52,114 nucleotides of DNA from Streptomyces sp. Ncost-T10-10d. Its GTDB lineage: Bacteria > Actinomycetota > Actinomycetes > Streptomycetales > Streptomycetaceae. The stretch spans positions 1 to 52,114 of the forward strand of contig NZ_FMDF01000047.1 of NCBI RefSeq assembly GCF_900091955.1. The letters are read 5' to 3'. Below are positions 1 through 8,253 of the stretch, one piece after another. Each line of letters begins with the position of its first letter. The first letter of the stretch is position 1. The notes under the pieces were generated by a model that did not search any database, was not told where the DNA came from, and saw nothing but the letters and a program-made list of their open reading frames with translations. A program made the translations under genes and the position numbers.

Positions 1-1
1 G

Positions 2-415
2 TCAACGGGCGCGACCGCGTCCACGTACACCGCCCCGGCGTCGCTGCTCGGCAAGAAGGTCACGGTCACCGTCACGGCCCGTCGCACCGGTCACGCCGAC
101 GGCTCCGCGACGACCGCCTCGGTGAAGATCGCCACAGGCAGCGCGCCCAAGGCCACCAAGCAGCCCACGATCTCCGGCACGGCGAAGGTGGGCCGCACGC
201 TCAAGGCCGCCCACGGCACCTGGACGCCCGCCCCGACCTCGTACGCCTACCAGTGGTACGAGAACGGCAAGGCGATCAAGGGGGCGACCAAGTCCTCGCT
301 GACGCTCAAGTCCGCCCAGCGCGGCAAGAAGATCACCGTGAAGGTGACCGCCCGCCGCACGGGCCACGCCAACGGTTCCGCCACCAGCAAGGCGACGAAG
401 GCGGTCGCCCGCTGA
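2..415 (+). CDS. C-terminal part of a secreted protein with Ig-like repeats
   Basis: The reading frame is open from the window edge to the TGA at 413-415, so the 5' part of the gene lies outside. The visible 137 residues hold the end of one repeat and one complete repeat. Both carry the pattern GKK(V/I)TV(T/K)VTARRTGHA(D/N)GSAT, and the complete repeat adds an SYAYQWYENGKAIKGAT block. This is the beta-sandwich (Ig-like) repeat common at the C-termini of secreted Streptomyces proteins, where it probably serves as a spacer or wall/ligand-binding module. The N-terminal effector domain is not visible, so the function of the whole protein cannot be given. Confidence 0.75.
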   Translation, partial: STGATASTYTAPASLLGKKVTVTVTARRTGHADGSATTASVKIATGSAPKATKQPTISGTAKVGRTLKAAHGTWTPAPTSYAYQWYENGKAIKGATKSSLTLKSAQRGKKITVKVTARRTGHANGSATSKATKAVAR

Positions 416-435
416 CATCGGCAGTGTGATCGAAA

Positions 436-472
436 GGGCCGGGCCCCTCACTGGGAGTGAGGAGCCCGGCCC
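436..472. terminator. Bidirectional hairpin terminator
   Basis: Arms at 436-451 and 457-472 pair over 16 bp with a single mismatch around a 5-nt loop. The hairpin sits between the convergent stops at 415 and 482, so it can end transcription from both sides. Confidence 0.75.
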
Positions 473-481
473 GCTGCTTGG

Positions 482-1267
482 TCACTTCACCGTGACGGCG
501 TCGCCGGTGGAGACGACCTTCATGGTCGTGGTCGTACCGAGGAACGCCCAGCGCCAACTGCCCGAAGCGGTGGCCTTCACCGTCGTGCGGAGGTGGCCCT
601 TGCTGTCGGTGGTCGCCGTCTTCACGGTGCTGTACGTGCCGCCGGGCTTCTTGTACTGCAGCTTCACCACCTGCTTGGTGTACGCGTGGTACTTGAGATC
701 CGTCCAGTTGGCCCGCGACAGCTTTCCTGTGACGGTCAGCGTGCCCCCCTTCCTGACCGGCTCGGGCGTGGCGTCCGTGGTCAGGGTCGCGGCGCGCTTC
801 ACCTTGAACAGGGCGATGCGGTCGGAGATCCAGTAGTCGCGGTCATTGGCCTGGACCGTGGCGTTGACCTGCCAGGTCCCCGCGACCGAGTTGGCGTCCC
901 AGCCCTCGTTGCCGCTTCCGTAGAAGTCGATCCACGTCGGGTCGATCTGCATCGTCGCGGTGCACACGGACGTCGTCGTGCTGACCTTCTTGCACGTCGT
1001 GCCGAGATGGTCGACCGGCCCATGGCCATTGGTCGCGTTGAACGCGGACACATCGGCGACCCCCTTCACCCCCGAGTTGTCCTTGATCGTCATGGTGATC
1101 AGGAAACGCTTGACGTTCTTGACCCCGACGATCACATTGCTGCCACCGTTCACGACGGTCTTGGTGACCCGGATGTCACCCCGCCCCTCCGCGTGAGCGG
1201 CCGGCGCCACCACGATCCCGGTGGCCACTGCCGCCACCACAGCAGCCGCGGCCATTCTTCTGCGCAT
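482..1267 (-). CDS. Secreted protein of unknown function
   Basis: A 261-residue protein starting MRRRM, followed by an alanine/valine-rich hydrophobic stretch and an AxA-type cleavage site (APAAHA, about residue 26), which is a standard Sec signal peptide. The mature part is rich in beta-strand-forming Thr/Val/Lys. It contains two cysteines (about residues 92 and 102, TTCKKV...SVCTAT) that could form a disulfide, and its C-terminal third (RKGGTLTVTGKLSRANW...) resembles bacterial Ig-like folds. Similar exported proteins are common in Streptomyces and are annotated only as hypothetical. It converges with the Ig-repeat gene to its left. Confidence 0.75.
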   Translation of the reverse strand: MRRRMAAAAVVAAVATGIVVAPAAHAEGRGDIRVTKTVVNGGSNVIVGVKNVKRFLITMTIKDNSGVKGVADVSAFNATNGHGPVDHLGTTCKKVSTTTSVCTATMQIDPTWIDFYGSGNEGWDANSVAGTWQVNATVQANDRDYWISDRIALFKVKRAATLTTDATPEPVRKGGTLTVTGKLSRANWTDLKYHAYTKQVVKLQYKKPGGTYSTVKTATTDSKGHLRTTVKATASGSWRWAFLGTTTTMKVVSTGDAVTVK

Positions 1268-1364
1268 GTCCCACCCCTGTTCTCCCCGCCTCGTGGCAGG
1301 GGGAGAACAGGGTAGCGACCACCCAGACCCGCCTTACGCGTAAAGGACGTGAGGCGGTCGGCCG

Positions 1365-2012
1365 TCAGATCTCCGACAAGAGCACCGGCAGCTTGCGCAT
1401 GTCGTCGAAGACCACGGTGTCCGGGCCCTCCAGCCAGTGCACCGGGGTCAGCCCGCCCGCGTAGCCGAGTGACCGCATTCCGGCCGAACGGGCGGCCTGT
1501 ACCCCGTACTTGCTGTCCTCGACGACGACGCAGGCCGAGGGATCCACGCCCATCCGCCGGGCCGCGTGGAGGAAGAGGTCGGGGGCGGGCTTGCCGTGCG
1601 CGACCTCACTGGCGCTGAAGATGCGGCCCTCGAAGTGGGAGTGGAGTCCGGTGTGGCCGAGGGTGTGGCGCATCTTGTCGTGGCTGCCGCTCGATGCCAC
1701 ACAGGTGGGGAGCGTGAGGGTGGCCAGCGCCTCGTGGATGCCGTCGACCGCGACGAGTTCGGAGTCCACGGCGGCACGGTGGAGGTCCTCGAAGCGCTGC
1801 TGCCAGACGGCGGACTTGCCGGGCAGGTGGGCTTCGATCAGCGCACCGATGGACTTGTTCGACCGGCCCACGAACTTCTCGATGACCTCGTCCGCCGTCA
1901 GCGACCACCCCAGTTCGGCGCCCACTTCGACCTGGATGCGCACGGCGATGCGTTCGCTGTCGACGAGTACGCCGTCGCAGTCGAATATGACGAGTTCAGG
2001 AGGAGTGCTCAT
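1365..2012 (-). CDS. HAD-superfamily phosphatase (beta-phosphoglucomutase-like)
   Basis: 215 residues from the ATG at 2012; the frame is open further upstream but that part is not protein-like. All four HAD motifs are visible: VIFDCDGVLVDSE (nucleophile Asp11, acid/base Asp13), the motif II serine in CVASSGSHDKM, the motif III lysine in HGKPAPDLF, and VVVEDSKYGV (motif IV). The cap domain between motifs I and II is the small helical type of the beta-phosphoglucomutase/GPH subfamily. It should be a cytosolic phosphatase or sugar-phosphate mutase acting on a small phosphorylated metabolite; the substrate cannot be read from the sequence. No strong Shine-Dalgarno precedes the ATG, so it may be leaderless. 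Confidence 0.85.
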   Translation of the reverse strand: MSTPPELVIFDCDGVLVDSERIAVRIQVEVGAELGWSLTADEVIEKFVGRSNKSIGALIEAHLPGKSAVWQQRFEDLHRAAVDSELVAVDGIHEALATLTLPTCVASSGSHDKMRHTLGHTGLHSHFEGRIFSASEVAHGKPAPDLFLHAARRMGVDPSACVVVEDSKYGVQAARSAGMRSLGYAGGLTPVHWLEGPDTVVFDDMRKLPVLLSEI

Positions 2013-2118
2013 CCGGCCAGGATAAGGAAACCTGTACTTCAACGGATGCGGGGGAACAGCCCGGCGGCCCGGACGTGGTGATCCGGAGGACAGGCGGCGA
2101 GCCGGGCCGGAGCGGACC

Positions 2119-2694
2119 CTAGTGGGGGACGAAGCGGTCGACCAGGAGCGCGAGGCGGTCGGGAACCCGGTCGGCGGGCAGGCGTCCGGCGCGGGTGAGG
2201 GTGACCAGTCCGTGCAGCGCGGCCCAGAACGTCTCGACGAACAACCCCGGTTCATCGGGGTGTGCGTGGTCGACAAGCGGGTCCACCAGGGCCTGGAACG
2301 CCTCGCGCAATGGAGCGGGCGTGGCGTCGTCGGCGAAGGGGAGGCCGTTGTCGAGGCTGAACATCGCGTCGTACAGGGCGGGATTGCGTGCGGCGAAGTC
2401 GGTGTAGGCGCGGGCCAGTGCGGCCATCGCCTCCCGGTCGGCGGGCCCGTCCGGCACCGCGGCGCGCAGCGCGGTCGTCAGCTCGGTGAACCCCTCCAGT
2501 GCGACCGCTGCCACGATCTCGTTCTTGCCCCGGAAGTGGCTGTAGAGCACGGGCTGGCTGTACTCGATCCGCTCGGCGAGCCGGCGTGTGGTGACGGCGT
2601 CCCAGCCGTGGGCCTCGGCCAGTTCGCGGGCCGTGGAGACGATCAGCCTGTGGCGGTTGGCCCGCTCGCGTTCCTTGCGTTCGTGTACTGACAT
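2119..2694 (-). CDS. TetR-family transcriptional repressor
   Basis: 191 residues. The N-terminal 60 residues are a TetR helix-turn-helix (LIVSTARELAEAHGWD...TTRRLAERIEYSQPVLYSHF). The C-terminal ligand domain is of the WHG/TetR_C_33 type (residues about 85-190, with an FVETFWAALHGLVTL helix). It is divergent from the DUF1772 membrane protein at 2787, and two palindromes lie in the 92-bp gap, so it very likely represses that gene and itself. The ligand is unknown. Confidence 0.9.
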   Translation of the reverse strand: MSVHERKERERANRHRLIVSTARELAEAHGWDAVTTRRLAERIEYSQPVLYSHFRGKNEIVAAVALEGFTELTTALRAAVPDGPADREAMAALARAYTDFAARNPALYDAMFSLDNGLPFADDATPAPLREAFQALVDPLVDHAHPDEPGLFVETFWAALHGLVTLTRAGRLPADRVPDRLALLVDRFVPH

Positions 2695-2703
2695 GACTCG
2701 ATG

Positions 2704-2716
2704 CTAGCACCGCTAG
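2704..2716. promoter_or_regulatory. TetR operator candidate 1 (CTAGC-ACC-GCTAG)
   Basis: A perfect 5-bp inverted repeat with a 3-bp centre, 10 bp upstream of the TetR start codon. It has the same arms and spacing as the palindrome at 2754-2768. Confidence 0.65.
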
Positions 2717-2753
2717 ACAATAGAGCGATGGCATGCCTAGCATTGCATCAGAA

Positions 2754-2768
2754 CCTAGCGCCGCTAGG
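2754..2768. promoter_or_regulatory. TetR operator candidate 2 (CCTAGCGCCGCTAGG)
   Basis: A perfect 7-bp inverted repeat around one base. It shares the CTAGC-N3-GCTAG core with 2704-2716. It lies 18 bp upstream of the DUF1772 ATG, overlapping its likely promoter or leader. A half-site CTAGC also occurs at 2737-2741. Confidence 0.7.
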
Positions 2769-2786
2769 GCAGCCTTTGGAGGGGTC

Positions 2787-3233
2787 ATGCAGGACGTACT
2801 GGCCGTCGTCACGGTCGTTGTGGTCGGGCTGATGGTGGGCGTGGAGTTCGCGGTGGCGGTGTTCGTGAACCCGATCCTCGACCGGCTTCCGAACGACGGC
2901 GGGGTCGAAGCCCGCAGCGACGGGGCGCGCGTCCTGGGCCGGGTCATGCCGTTCTGGTACATCGGCTCGGTCGTCCTCGGCGCGGTGTGGTCCACGCTGA
3001 CGTGGGGCGACGCGGGCGCGTCGCTCGTCGCCGCGGGCGCAGCGCTGCTCGTGGTGAGCGTGGTGATGTCGATCCTGCTGCTCGTGCCGATCAACTCACG
3101 CGTCGCGACCTGGTCACAGGAAGGCGTGCCCGCGGACTGGAAGCAGCAGGTGGGGCGTTGGGACCGGTTCCACTACGTCCGCGTGGGCGTCATCGTGCTC
3201 GCCTTCACGCTGTTCGCGGTGGCCCTCGTCTAG
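2787..3233 (+). CDS. DUF1772 (anthrone-oxygenase-like) membrane protein
   Basis: 148 residues from the ATG at 2787, which has a GGAGG eight bases upstream; the open frame further left has no ribosome site. Four hydrophobic segments are visible (about residues 4-25, 54-72, 82-103, 128-147), with the family signature VNPIL near residue 30 and a WDRFHYVR block before the last helix. DUF1772 members are small integral membrane proteins, some annotated as anthrone oxygenases, but most lack an assigned role. The gene is controlled with the divergent TetR, which suggests an inducible role such as detoxification; this is inference. Confidence 0.8.
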   Translation: MQDVLAVVTVVVVGLMVGVEFAVAVFVNPILDRLPNDGGVEARSDGARVLGRVMPFWYIGSVVLGAVWSTLTWGDAGASLVAAGAALLVVSVVMSILLLVPINSRVATWSQEGVPADWKQQVGRWDRFHYVRVGVIVLAFTLFAVALV

Positions 3234-3265
3234 GGCCTGTCCGGCGGATCCCGCCGGACAGGCCC
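3233..3265. terminator. Strong hairpin terminator
   Basis: Perfect 15-bp arms (3233-3247 and 3251-3265) with an ATC loop, starting inside the DUF1772 stop codon. It serves the convergent genes on both sides. Confidence 0.85.
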
Positions 3266-3282
3266 CTGGTCCCGAGGAGGGC

Positions 3283-3831
3283 TCAGCGCTTGAGCGTGAA
3301 GGTGAAGTCGCCGGAGAGCTTGCCGCTCAGCCGGACTGCCGAAACGAGTTTGCCCTCCGTGATCAGTCTCTCGGCCTCGGCCCGCGAAAGACCGCAACCT
3401 TCAGCGATCAGTCGCACCGGCCGGACGGGGATCCGCGCCGCAAAGCGGACCGAGACGTCGATCACCTCGCGGTCCAGGTGATCCGACCCGCCGGTGTCGA
3501 GGCGCCAGGCGTTGTCCCAGTCGAGGGCGATGCGATTACGGCGCCGCACGACCGGATCCTGGAGCAGTTCAGCTGTCAGGCCAGGGTCGTTGTCATGCAG
3601 CCGGTCCAGCAGCTCAGGTCGTATGGAGCGCACATTCATCCGCTCCAGGACCGTGAGCTTTACAGTTTCCCCGCAAGCGGTACAGAGCGCGAGGAGCCAG
3701 GCGTCGATGAGCTTGTGGTTTGCGTTGACGCGAAATTTACCGCTCGCCCGGAAGCGCTCGGACGCGCACGCGTGGCAACGGCGGAGAACGAGCGGCAGGC
3801 GGGTGGGCACGACCACCCAGTTTTTGAGCAC
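3283..3831 (-). CDS. DUF1062 family protein
   Basis: 182 residues from a GTG start (MLKNWVVVPTRLPLVLRRC). The N-terminal 55 residues hold two CxxC pairs (C19/C22 in CHAC and C50/C53 in CTAC), a likely zinc ribbon. The C-terminal part (RPVRLIAEGCGLSRAEAERLITEGK) looks like an S4-type RNA-binding helix pair. This is the complete DUF1062 architecture found in Streptomyces and Firmicutes. No biochemical role is established; nucleic-acid binding is inferred from the two modules. It stands alone. Confidence 0.8.
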   Translation of the reverse strand: MLKNWVVVPTRLPLVLRRCHACASERFRASGKFRVNANHKLIDAWLLALCTACGETVKLTVLERMNVRSIRPELLDRLHDNDPGLTAELLQDPVVRRRNRIALDWDNAWRLDTGGSDHLDREVIDVSVRFAARIPVRPVRLIAEGCGLSRAEAERLITEGKLVSAVRLSGKLSGDFTFTLKR

Positions 3832-4069
3832 AGAAGTACACCGGTTTCAGTGAGAAGTCCGCAGCAAAAAGGAGCGCGGCGCACATGTGCGACGCGCGAC
3901 GATTCAGCGCTCGGGAGGTCTCACAGGGTGTACAACGGCGTGTCCTTGGTCAGACGACTTGGTTCGGCAGCACGGTAATGGCGCACAGCGGCGCTGTTCC
4001 ACTGGATTTCGAGCGCATCACCGCCAGGTGCTGTCCGGCGGATCACGGACGAAGCCAGAGCCGGATCGC
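3832..4069. other. Non-coding stretch before a decayed peptidase gene
   Basis: I see no ribosome site, convincing frame or palindrome here. It probably holds the promoter of the DUF1062 gene and unrecognisable remains of the 5' part of the peptidase pseudogene that follows. Confidence 0.4.
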
Positions 4070-4470
4070 GGCGACGGTGTGGTCTGGTTGCGCGGCGGAA
4101 ACGTGTTCATGTTGCGCCTTGCTCTCGCCCGCAGCGGCGCTGACGCGGCGCTGACCGCGCTGCTGCGACGGGAAGCGGTGGTCTATGCCGGATCCGGCGC
4201 CGGCGCGGGCGTGCTCGCGCCCACCTGCGCGGACTGGACTACTGCGACGACCCGCAGGTGGTCCCCGGCACCTATGGCGAGCCGGTGGCCTGGGAAGGCC
4301 TGGGCATCCTCGACCATGCCGTGGTGCCGCACGTCGACTCTCCCGGCCACCCCGAGACGGAGGCTCTCGGTGTCGTCGCCGTCAACTACCGTGCGGATGG
4401 CACCCCGCACCTCACCCTGCGCGATGGGCAGGCTCTCGTGATCGATGGCGAGGACACGCGCATCTACTGA
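4070..4470 (+). pseudogene. Peptidase S51 (dipeptidase E-like) pseudogene
   Basis: One frame from about 4073 reads DGVVWLRGGNVFMLRLALA followed by VVYAGSGAGAGVLAPT. These match the GGN.F block and the nucleophile-elbow region (canonically G.SAGA) of S51 peptidases. At about 4215-4235 the frame shifts. A second frame then runs RGLDYCDDPQVVPGT and on through GLGILDHAVVPHVDSPGHPE to the TGA at 4470, the C-terminal S51 signature. The N-terminal third is missing or unrecognisable, and the nucleophile elbow reads YAGSGAGA. It is truncated and frameshifted, hence non-functional; sequencing error could explain the shift but not the missing 5' end. Confidence 0.65.
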
Positions 4471-4620
4471 CCGGCACCTTGCCGACAACAGGCGACACCT
4501 TGCCGACGAACGCCCCGATCACGGTGCTTCCGATGGCCGCCATCAGCAGGTCTCCTTCGTGGCCTGGGCGTGGCCCTGTGGTGGCTGGTGTGGCGACTAT
4601 AGCGTTCACTCTCAATTCAT

Positions 4621-4745
4621 TGCAACACTTTACATGGTGAAGTGTTGCGTTATGCGCAAGGTCATTGCATCAACTTTGCTGCATCTACCTGCAATGATGG
4701 GATTTTGACGCAACGCATCTGTTGCCTGATCTATGAATGCAACGT
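4621..4745. promoter_or_regulatory. Promoter region with clustered GCAAC/GTTGC half-sites
   Basis: This AT-richer stretch upstream of the DUF4097-ABC operon contains a perfect 9-bp inverted repeat (4622-4630 GCAACACTT and 4640-4648 AAGTGTTGC, spacer 9). Further half-sites follow: GCAAC at 4710, GTTGC at 4721 and GCAAC at 4739. The 4710/4721 pair forms its own inverted repeat with a 6-bp spacer. This looks like a multi-site operator for a dimeric regulator, probably TetR- or GntR-like, but no regulator gene is adjacent. Confidence 0.55.
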
Positions 4746-4805
4746 AGCTTTTCCTCTAACGGAAAGAGCGGGCCGAAGGGGCGCGCGATACCGGAGAAGG
4801 AGAGC

Positions 4806-5477
4806 ATGATGCAGAAGTTCGACACGCCCGCAGCCGTCCAGGCCGTCCTCGACATCCCCGCCGGACGCATCCAGTTCATCGCCGCCGACCGTACCGACAC
4901 CACCGTCGAGGTCCTGCCCGCCGACGCCGCCAAGAGCCGCGACGTCAAGGCCGCCGAACAGACCGAAGTCGCCTACGCCGACGGCGTCCTGCGGATCCAG
5001 GCCCCGCAAGCGAAGAACCGGATCCTTGGCAACTCCGGATCCGTCGAGGTCACCGTCCAGTTGCCCGCCGGCTCCCGTGTCGAGGCGAAGGCGGCCGCCG
5101 CCGAGTTCCGCGGCGTGGGACGGCTCGGCGACGTCGCCTTCGACGGCGGCTACGGCTCGGTCAAGCTGGATGAGGCCACCAGCGCCCGCCTCACCGGACT
5201 CGACGCCCACATCACAGTCGGCCGCCTGAACGGTCCCGGCGAGATCAGCACCCAGCGGGGCAATGTGAACATCACCGAGGCCATGTGCGGGCAGCTCACG
5301 CTGAACACCCAGCAGGGCGACATCACCGTCGGCGCGGCTCGCGGCGTCTCCGCCTCCCTGGACGCCGGCACCGGCTACGGCCGGATCGACAACGCGCTGA
5401 AGAACAGCGACGGCACGCCCGGTCTGACCATCAAGGCGACCACCTCCCAGGGTGACATCGCCGCCCGCAGCCTCTGA
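4806..5477 (+). CDS. DUF4097 beta-strand repeat protein
   Basis: 223 residues from the first of two ATGs (4806), preceded by GAAGGAG. The sequence is a run of short beta strands (GRIQFIAADRTDTTVEVLPAD, VRIQ..., GSVEVTVQLPAGSRVEAKAA, GSVKLDEATSARLTGLDAHI...), typical of the right-handed beta-helix-like DUF4097/adhesin family. There is no signal peptide or membrane helix. It is the first gene of a three-gene operon with an ABC exporter; this pairing is common in actinobacteria. A cytosolic accessory or sensing role in export is a guess. Confidence 0.8.
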   Translation: MMQKFDTPAAVQAVLDIPAGRIQFIAADRTDTTVEVLPADAAKSRDVKAAEQTEVAYADGVLRIQAPQAKNRILGNSGSVEVTVQLPAGSRVEAKAAAAEFRGVGRLGDVAFDGGYGSVKLDEATSARLTGLDAHITVGRLNGPGEISTQRGNVNITEAMCGQLTLNTQQGDITVGAARGVSASLDAGTGYGRIDNALKNSDGTPGLTIKATTSQGDIAARSL

Positions 5478-5506
5478 ATCCTGCAGCCTTTGAAGGAGCT
5501 CTCCTC

Positions 5507-6460
5507 ATGACCGACTTGGCTATCGCAGCGCACGGGTTGCGCAAGTCCTACGGTGACAAGACCGTCCTCGACGGGATCGACCTGACCGTCCCGGAAGGCA
5601 CGGTCTTCTCTCTGCTCGGCCCGAACGGCGCCGGCAAGACCACCGCCGTGAAGATCCTGTCCACCCTCGTCTCCGCCGACGCCGGCGACCTGCACGTCGG
5701 CGGTCACGACTTGGCCGCCGAACCGCAGGCCGTACGTGCCGCGATCGGTGTCACGGGGCAGTTCTCCGCCGTCGACGGCTTGATCACCGGCGAGGAGAAC
5801 ATGCTCCTCATGGCGGACCTGCACCACCTCTCCCGCAGCGAGGGCCGCCGAGTGGCCACCGAGTTGCTGGAGCGCTTCGACCTGGTCGAGGCGGCGAAGA
5901 AGCCGGCCTCCACCTACTCCGGCGGCATGAAACGCCGCCTCGACATCGCCATGACACTGGTGGGCAGCCCGCGGATCATCTTCCTGGACGAGCCGACGAC
6001 CGGCCTCGACCCGCGCTCGCGGCACAACATGTGGGGCATCATCCGCGAACTGGTCACCGATGGTGTCACCGTCTTCCTCACCACCCAGTACCTGGAAGAG
6101 GCCGACGAACTCGCGGACCGGATCGCTGTGTTGAACGACGGGAAGATCGCCGCGGAGGGCACGGCCGAGGAGCTGAAGCGGCTCATCCCCGGCGGACACG
6201 TCCGCCTGCGCTTCATCGACCCCGCCGCCTACCAGAACGCAGCCGGCACCCTCAACAAGGCGACCCGCAACGACGAGGCGCTGTCGCTGCAGATCCCCAG
6301 CGACGGCAGCCAGCGCGAACTGCGTTCCATCCTCGACCGGCTGGACTCGGCCGGCATCGAGGCCGACGAGCTGACCGTGCACACCCCCGACCTCGACGAC
6401 GTCTTCTTCGCCCTCACCGCCACCACCGTGCCCACCCAGCCCAAGGAGACTGTCCGATGA
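5507..6460 (+). CDS. DrrA-type ABC exporter ATPase
   Basis: 317 residues, RBS AAGGAG. Walker A GPNGAGKTT (38-46), signature SGGMKRR from Ser138 and Walker B FLDEPTTGLD (catalytic pair Asp161-Glu162) are all intact. The C-terminal extension after residue 220 (HVRLRFIDPAAYQ ... LTVHTPDLDDVFFALT) is the regulatory domain of the daunorubicin-resistance DrrA family. It would energise export by the following permease, overlapping its start by 4 nt (ATGA). Substrates of such exporters are usually drugs or lipophilic metabolites; none can be named here. Confidence 0.92.
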   Translation: MTDLAIAAHGLRKSYGDKTVLDGIDLTVPEGTVFSLLGPNGAGKTTAVKILSTLVSADAGDLHVGGHDLAAEPQAVRAAIGVTGQFSAVDGLITGEENMLLMADLHHLSRSEGRRVATELLERFDLVEAAKKPASTYSGGMKRRLDIAMTLVGSPRIIFLDEPTTGLDPRSRHNMWGIIRELVTDGVTVFLTTQYLEEADELADRIAVLNDGKIAAEGTAEELKRLIPGGHVRLRFIDPAAYQNAAGTLNKATRNDEALSLQIPSDGSQRELRSILDRLDSAGIEADELTVHTPDLDDVFFALTATTVPTQPKETVR

Positions 6461-7233
6461 GCTCCCTCTCCCTCGCCGTGCGCGACTCGTCCACGATGCT
6501 GCGCCGCAACCTCCTGCACGCCCGCCGCTATCCCTCGCTCACCCTGAACCTGCTGCTGACCCCGGTCATGCTGCTACTGCTGTTCGTCTACATCTTCGGC
6601 GACACCATGAGCGGGGGCACGGGCCGCTCCGCCTACATCGCCTACATCGTCCCGGGCATCCTGCTGATGACCATCGGATCCACCACCATCGGCACCGCCG
6701 TCTCGGTCTCCACCGACATGAACGAAGGCATCATCGCCCGCTTCCGCACCATGGCCATCCACCGCAGCTCCATCCTCTTCGGCCACGTCGTCGGCAGCGT
6801 CCTGCAGACCATCATCAGCGTGATCCTCGTCGGCGCCATCGGTGTGGCCATGGGCTTCCGCTCCACCGATGCCACCGTCCTGGAATGGCTGGCAGCCTTC
6901 GGCCTGCTCGCCTTCTTCGCCCTGGCCTTCACCTGGATCGCGGTCGGCATGGGCTTGGGCAGCCCCAACGCGGAGGCGGCCAGCAACAACGCCATGCCGC
7001 TGATCCTGCTGCCCCTCATCTCCAGCGCCTTCGTCCCCCTGAACAGCATGCCGGGCTGGTTCCAGCCGATCGCCGAGTACCAGCCCTTCACCCCCGCCAT
7101 CGAAACCCTGCGCGGACTTCTCCTCGGGACCGAGATCGGCAACAACTGGTGGATCGCCCTCGCCTGGTGCCTGGCCCTGACCATCCTCGGCTACCGCTGG
7201 TCCAAGGCACAGTTCAACCGCGACCCCAAGTAA
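6457..7233 (+). CDS. DrrB-type ABC exporter permease
   Basis: 258 residues, translationally coupled to the ATPase (ATGA overlap). It has six predicted membrane helices: about 26-45, 60-80, 105-130, 138-165, 173-190 and 228-247. It carries the ABC-2 family signature around FVPLNSMPGWFQPIAEYQPF, preceding the last helix. Together with the DrrA-like ATPase it forms a homodimeric-type exporter in the cytoplasmic membrane. It is the last gene of the operon and is followed by a hairpin terminator. Confidence 0.92.
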   Translation: MSSLSLAVRDSSTMLRRNLLHARRYPSLTLNLLLTPVMLLLLFVYIFGDTMSGGTGRSAYIAYIVPGILLMTIGSTTIGTAVSVSTDMNEGIIARFRTMAIHRSSILFGHVVGSVLQTIISVILVGAIGVAMGFRSTDATVLEWLAAFGLLAFFALAFTWIAVGMGLGSPNAEAASNNAMPLILLPLISSAFVPLNSMPGWFQPIAEYQPFTPAIETLRGLLLGTEIGNNWWIALAWCLALTILGYRWSKAQFNRDPK

Positions 7234-7277
7234 CCGCCATGACAGCGCGGGCCACCCCCGCCACCCGAACCACTCCA

Positions 7278-7317
7278 GGGCGGCGTACACCGACACCGCG
7301 TCGGTCGTGCGCCGCCC
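7278..7317 (+). terminator. Terminator of the ABC operon
   Basis: Outer arms GGGCGGCG / CGCCGCCC (7278-7285, 7310-7317) enclose a second stem ACCGAC/GTCGGT, followed by CTTTC. I see no gene in the rest of the 7234-7549 gap. Confidence 0.7.
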
Positions 7318-7549
7318 CTTTCATGTCCACGAACGACGTGGATGCACCCCTGGCCATTGACGCCTACCTGCGCAATCGCCGAAGCCGCCTTCGGTGAACA
7401 CGGCCAAGGCCAACGAGAACAGCGGCTCCTGCCGTCGGACCGGGGTGGGATGTCCGAGGCCGAGCGCCGTTCCGGTCGTCTCTCACGCGCCCGGGTCGGA
7501 TCCCCCTTGAACCTGGGCGTTCAGAACAGCTTTGCCTGTGAGCCGTCGC

Positions 7550-8161
7550 TCAGCCTGCCGTTGGACGACGGCCGACGAGTCCGAGCAGCCGCTCCAGGTC
7601 GGGAGAGCTCGCGGAGATCTCGACCGCCGGGGCGAACGCAGCCCTTGGCCGGTCGCCGGACGGTGCTCCGGTCGGGATCAGCGCCGCGACCTCGAGTGAG
7701 TAGTGGACGAGGTCGGCGCCCGGATCGAAGGCGACACCGATGGTCTGAGCGATGTCCCAGCCGTGGACTACGCAGTCGAGCACATGCATACCGAGCGCGA
7801 CCCGGCCGGGAAAGAACCCGAACTCCCTGATCTGGAGCGAATGGTCCAGGACATCCTCGGCGAACGCCTTGGTCATGGTGTCTGCCGAGTCGAGGTAGGC
7901 CTGGTAAGGATCCCCGCCCAAGTCGCCCTGGTCCCAGACCAGGAGGTCACCGGTGACGCCTGCTGCGGCGGCTGCGAAGCCGAGGTTCTCGCTCACTTGG
8001 TGGCGGAGCAGGCCGTGCAGTGTCCAGTCGGCACACGGCGTTGGAAGACGAAGATGATCCGGGCCAATCTGCGCGATAACCGCTCCCAAGGTGGCGAGGG
8101 CACGGCGGTCCAGTTCTCTGATATCCACGGCCGCGATGTTAGCCGTGCCGCCGTCCGTCAT
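7550..8161 (-). CDS. TIGR03086-family metal-binding (DinB/MDMPI-like) protein
   Basis: 203 residues from the ATG at 8161; a downstream GTG beginning VDIRELDRRAL is an alternative start. The fold is the mycothiol-dependent maleylpyruvate isomerase/DinB four-helix bundle: LRLPTPCADWTLHGLLRHQVSEN carries the first metal His (His54), and MHVLDCVVHGWDIAQ carries His126 and His133. The length is usual for the family. Members are presumed metal-dependent thiol-using enzymes, but most, like this one, have no known substrate. It stands alone on the minus strand. Confidence 0.85.
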   Translation of the reverse strand: MTDGGTANIAAVDIRELDRRALATLGAVIAQIGPDHLRLPTPCADWTLHGLLRHQVSENLGFAAAAAGVTGDLLVWDQGDLGGDPYQAYLDSADTMTKAFAEDVLDHSLQIREFGFFPGRVALGMHVLDCVVHGWDIAQTIGVAFDPGADLVHYSLEVAALIPTGAPSGDRPRAAFAPAVEISASSPDLERLLGLVGRRPTAG

Positions 8162-8253
8162 CACGCGACCGTGGTGGTCGCAGCCATCAACGAATGGCTG
8201 TGGCCGGCGGGGCCACGGCAACCCCTGCTGGCCGGCTGCGGCTCATCGGAATA

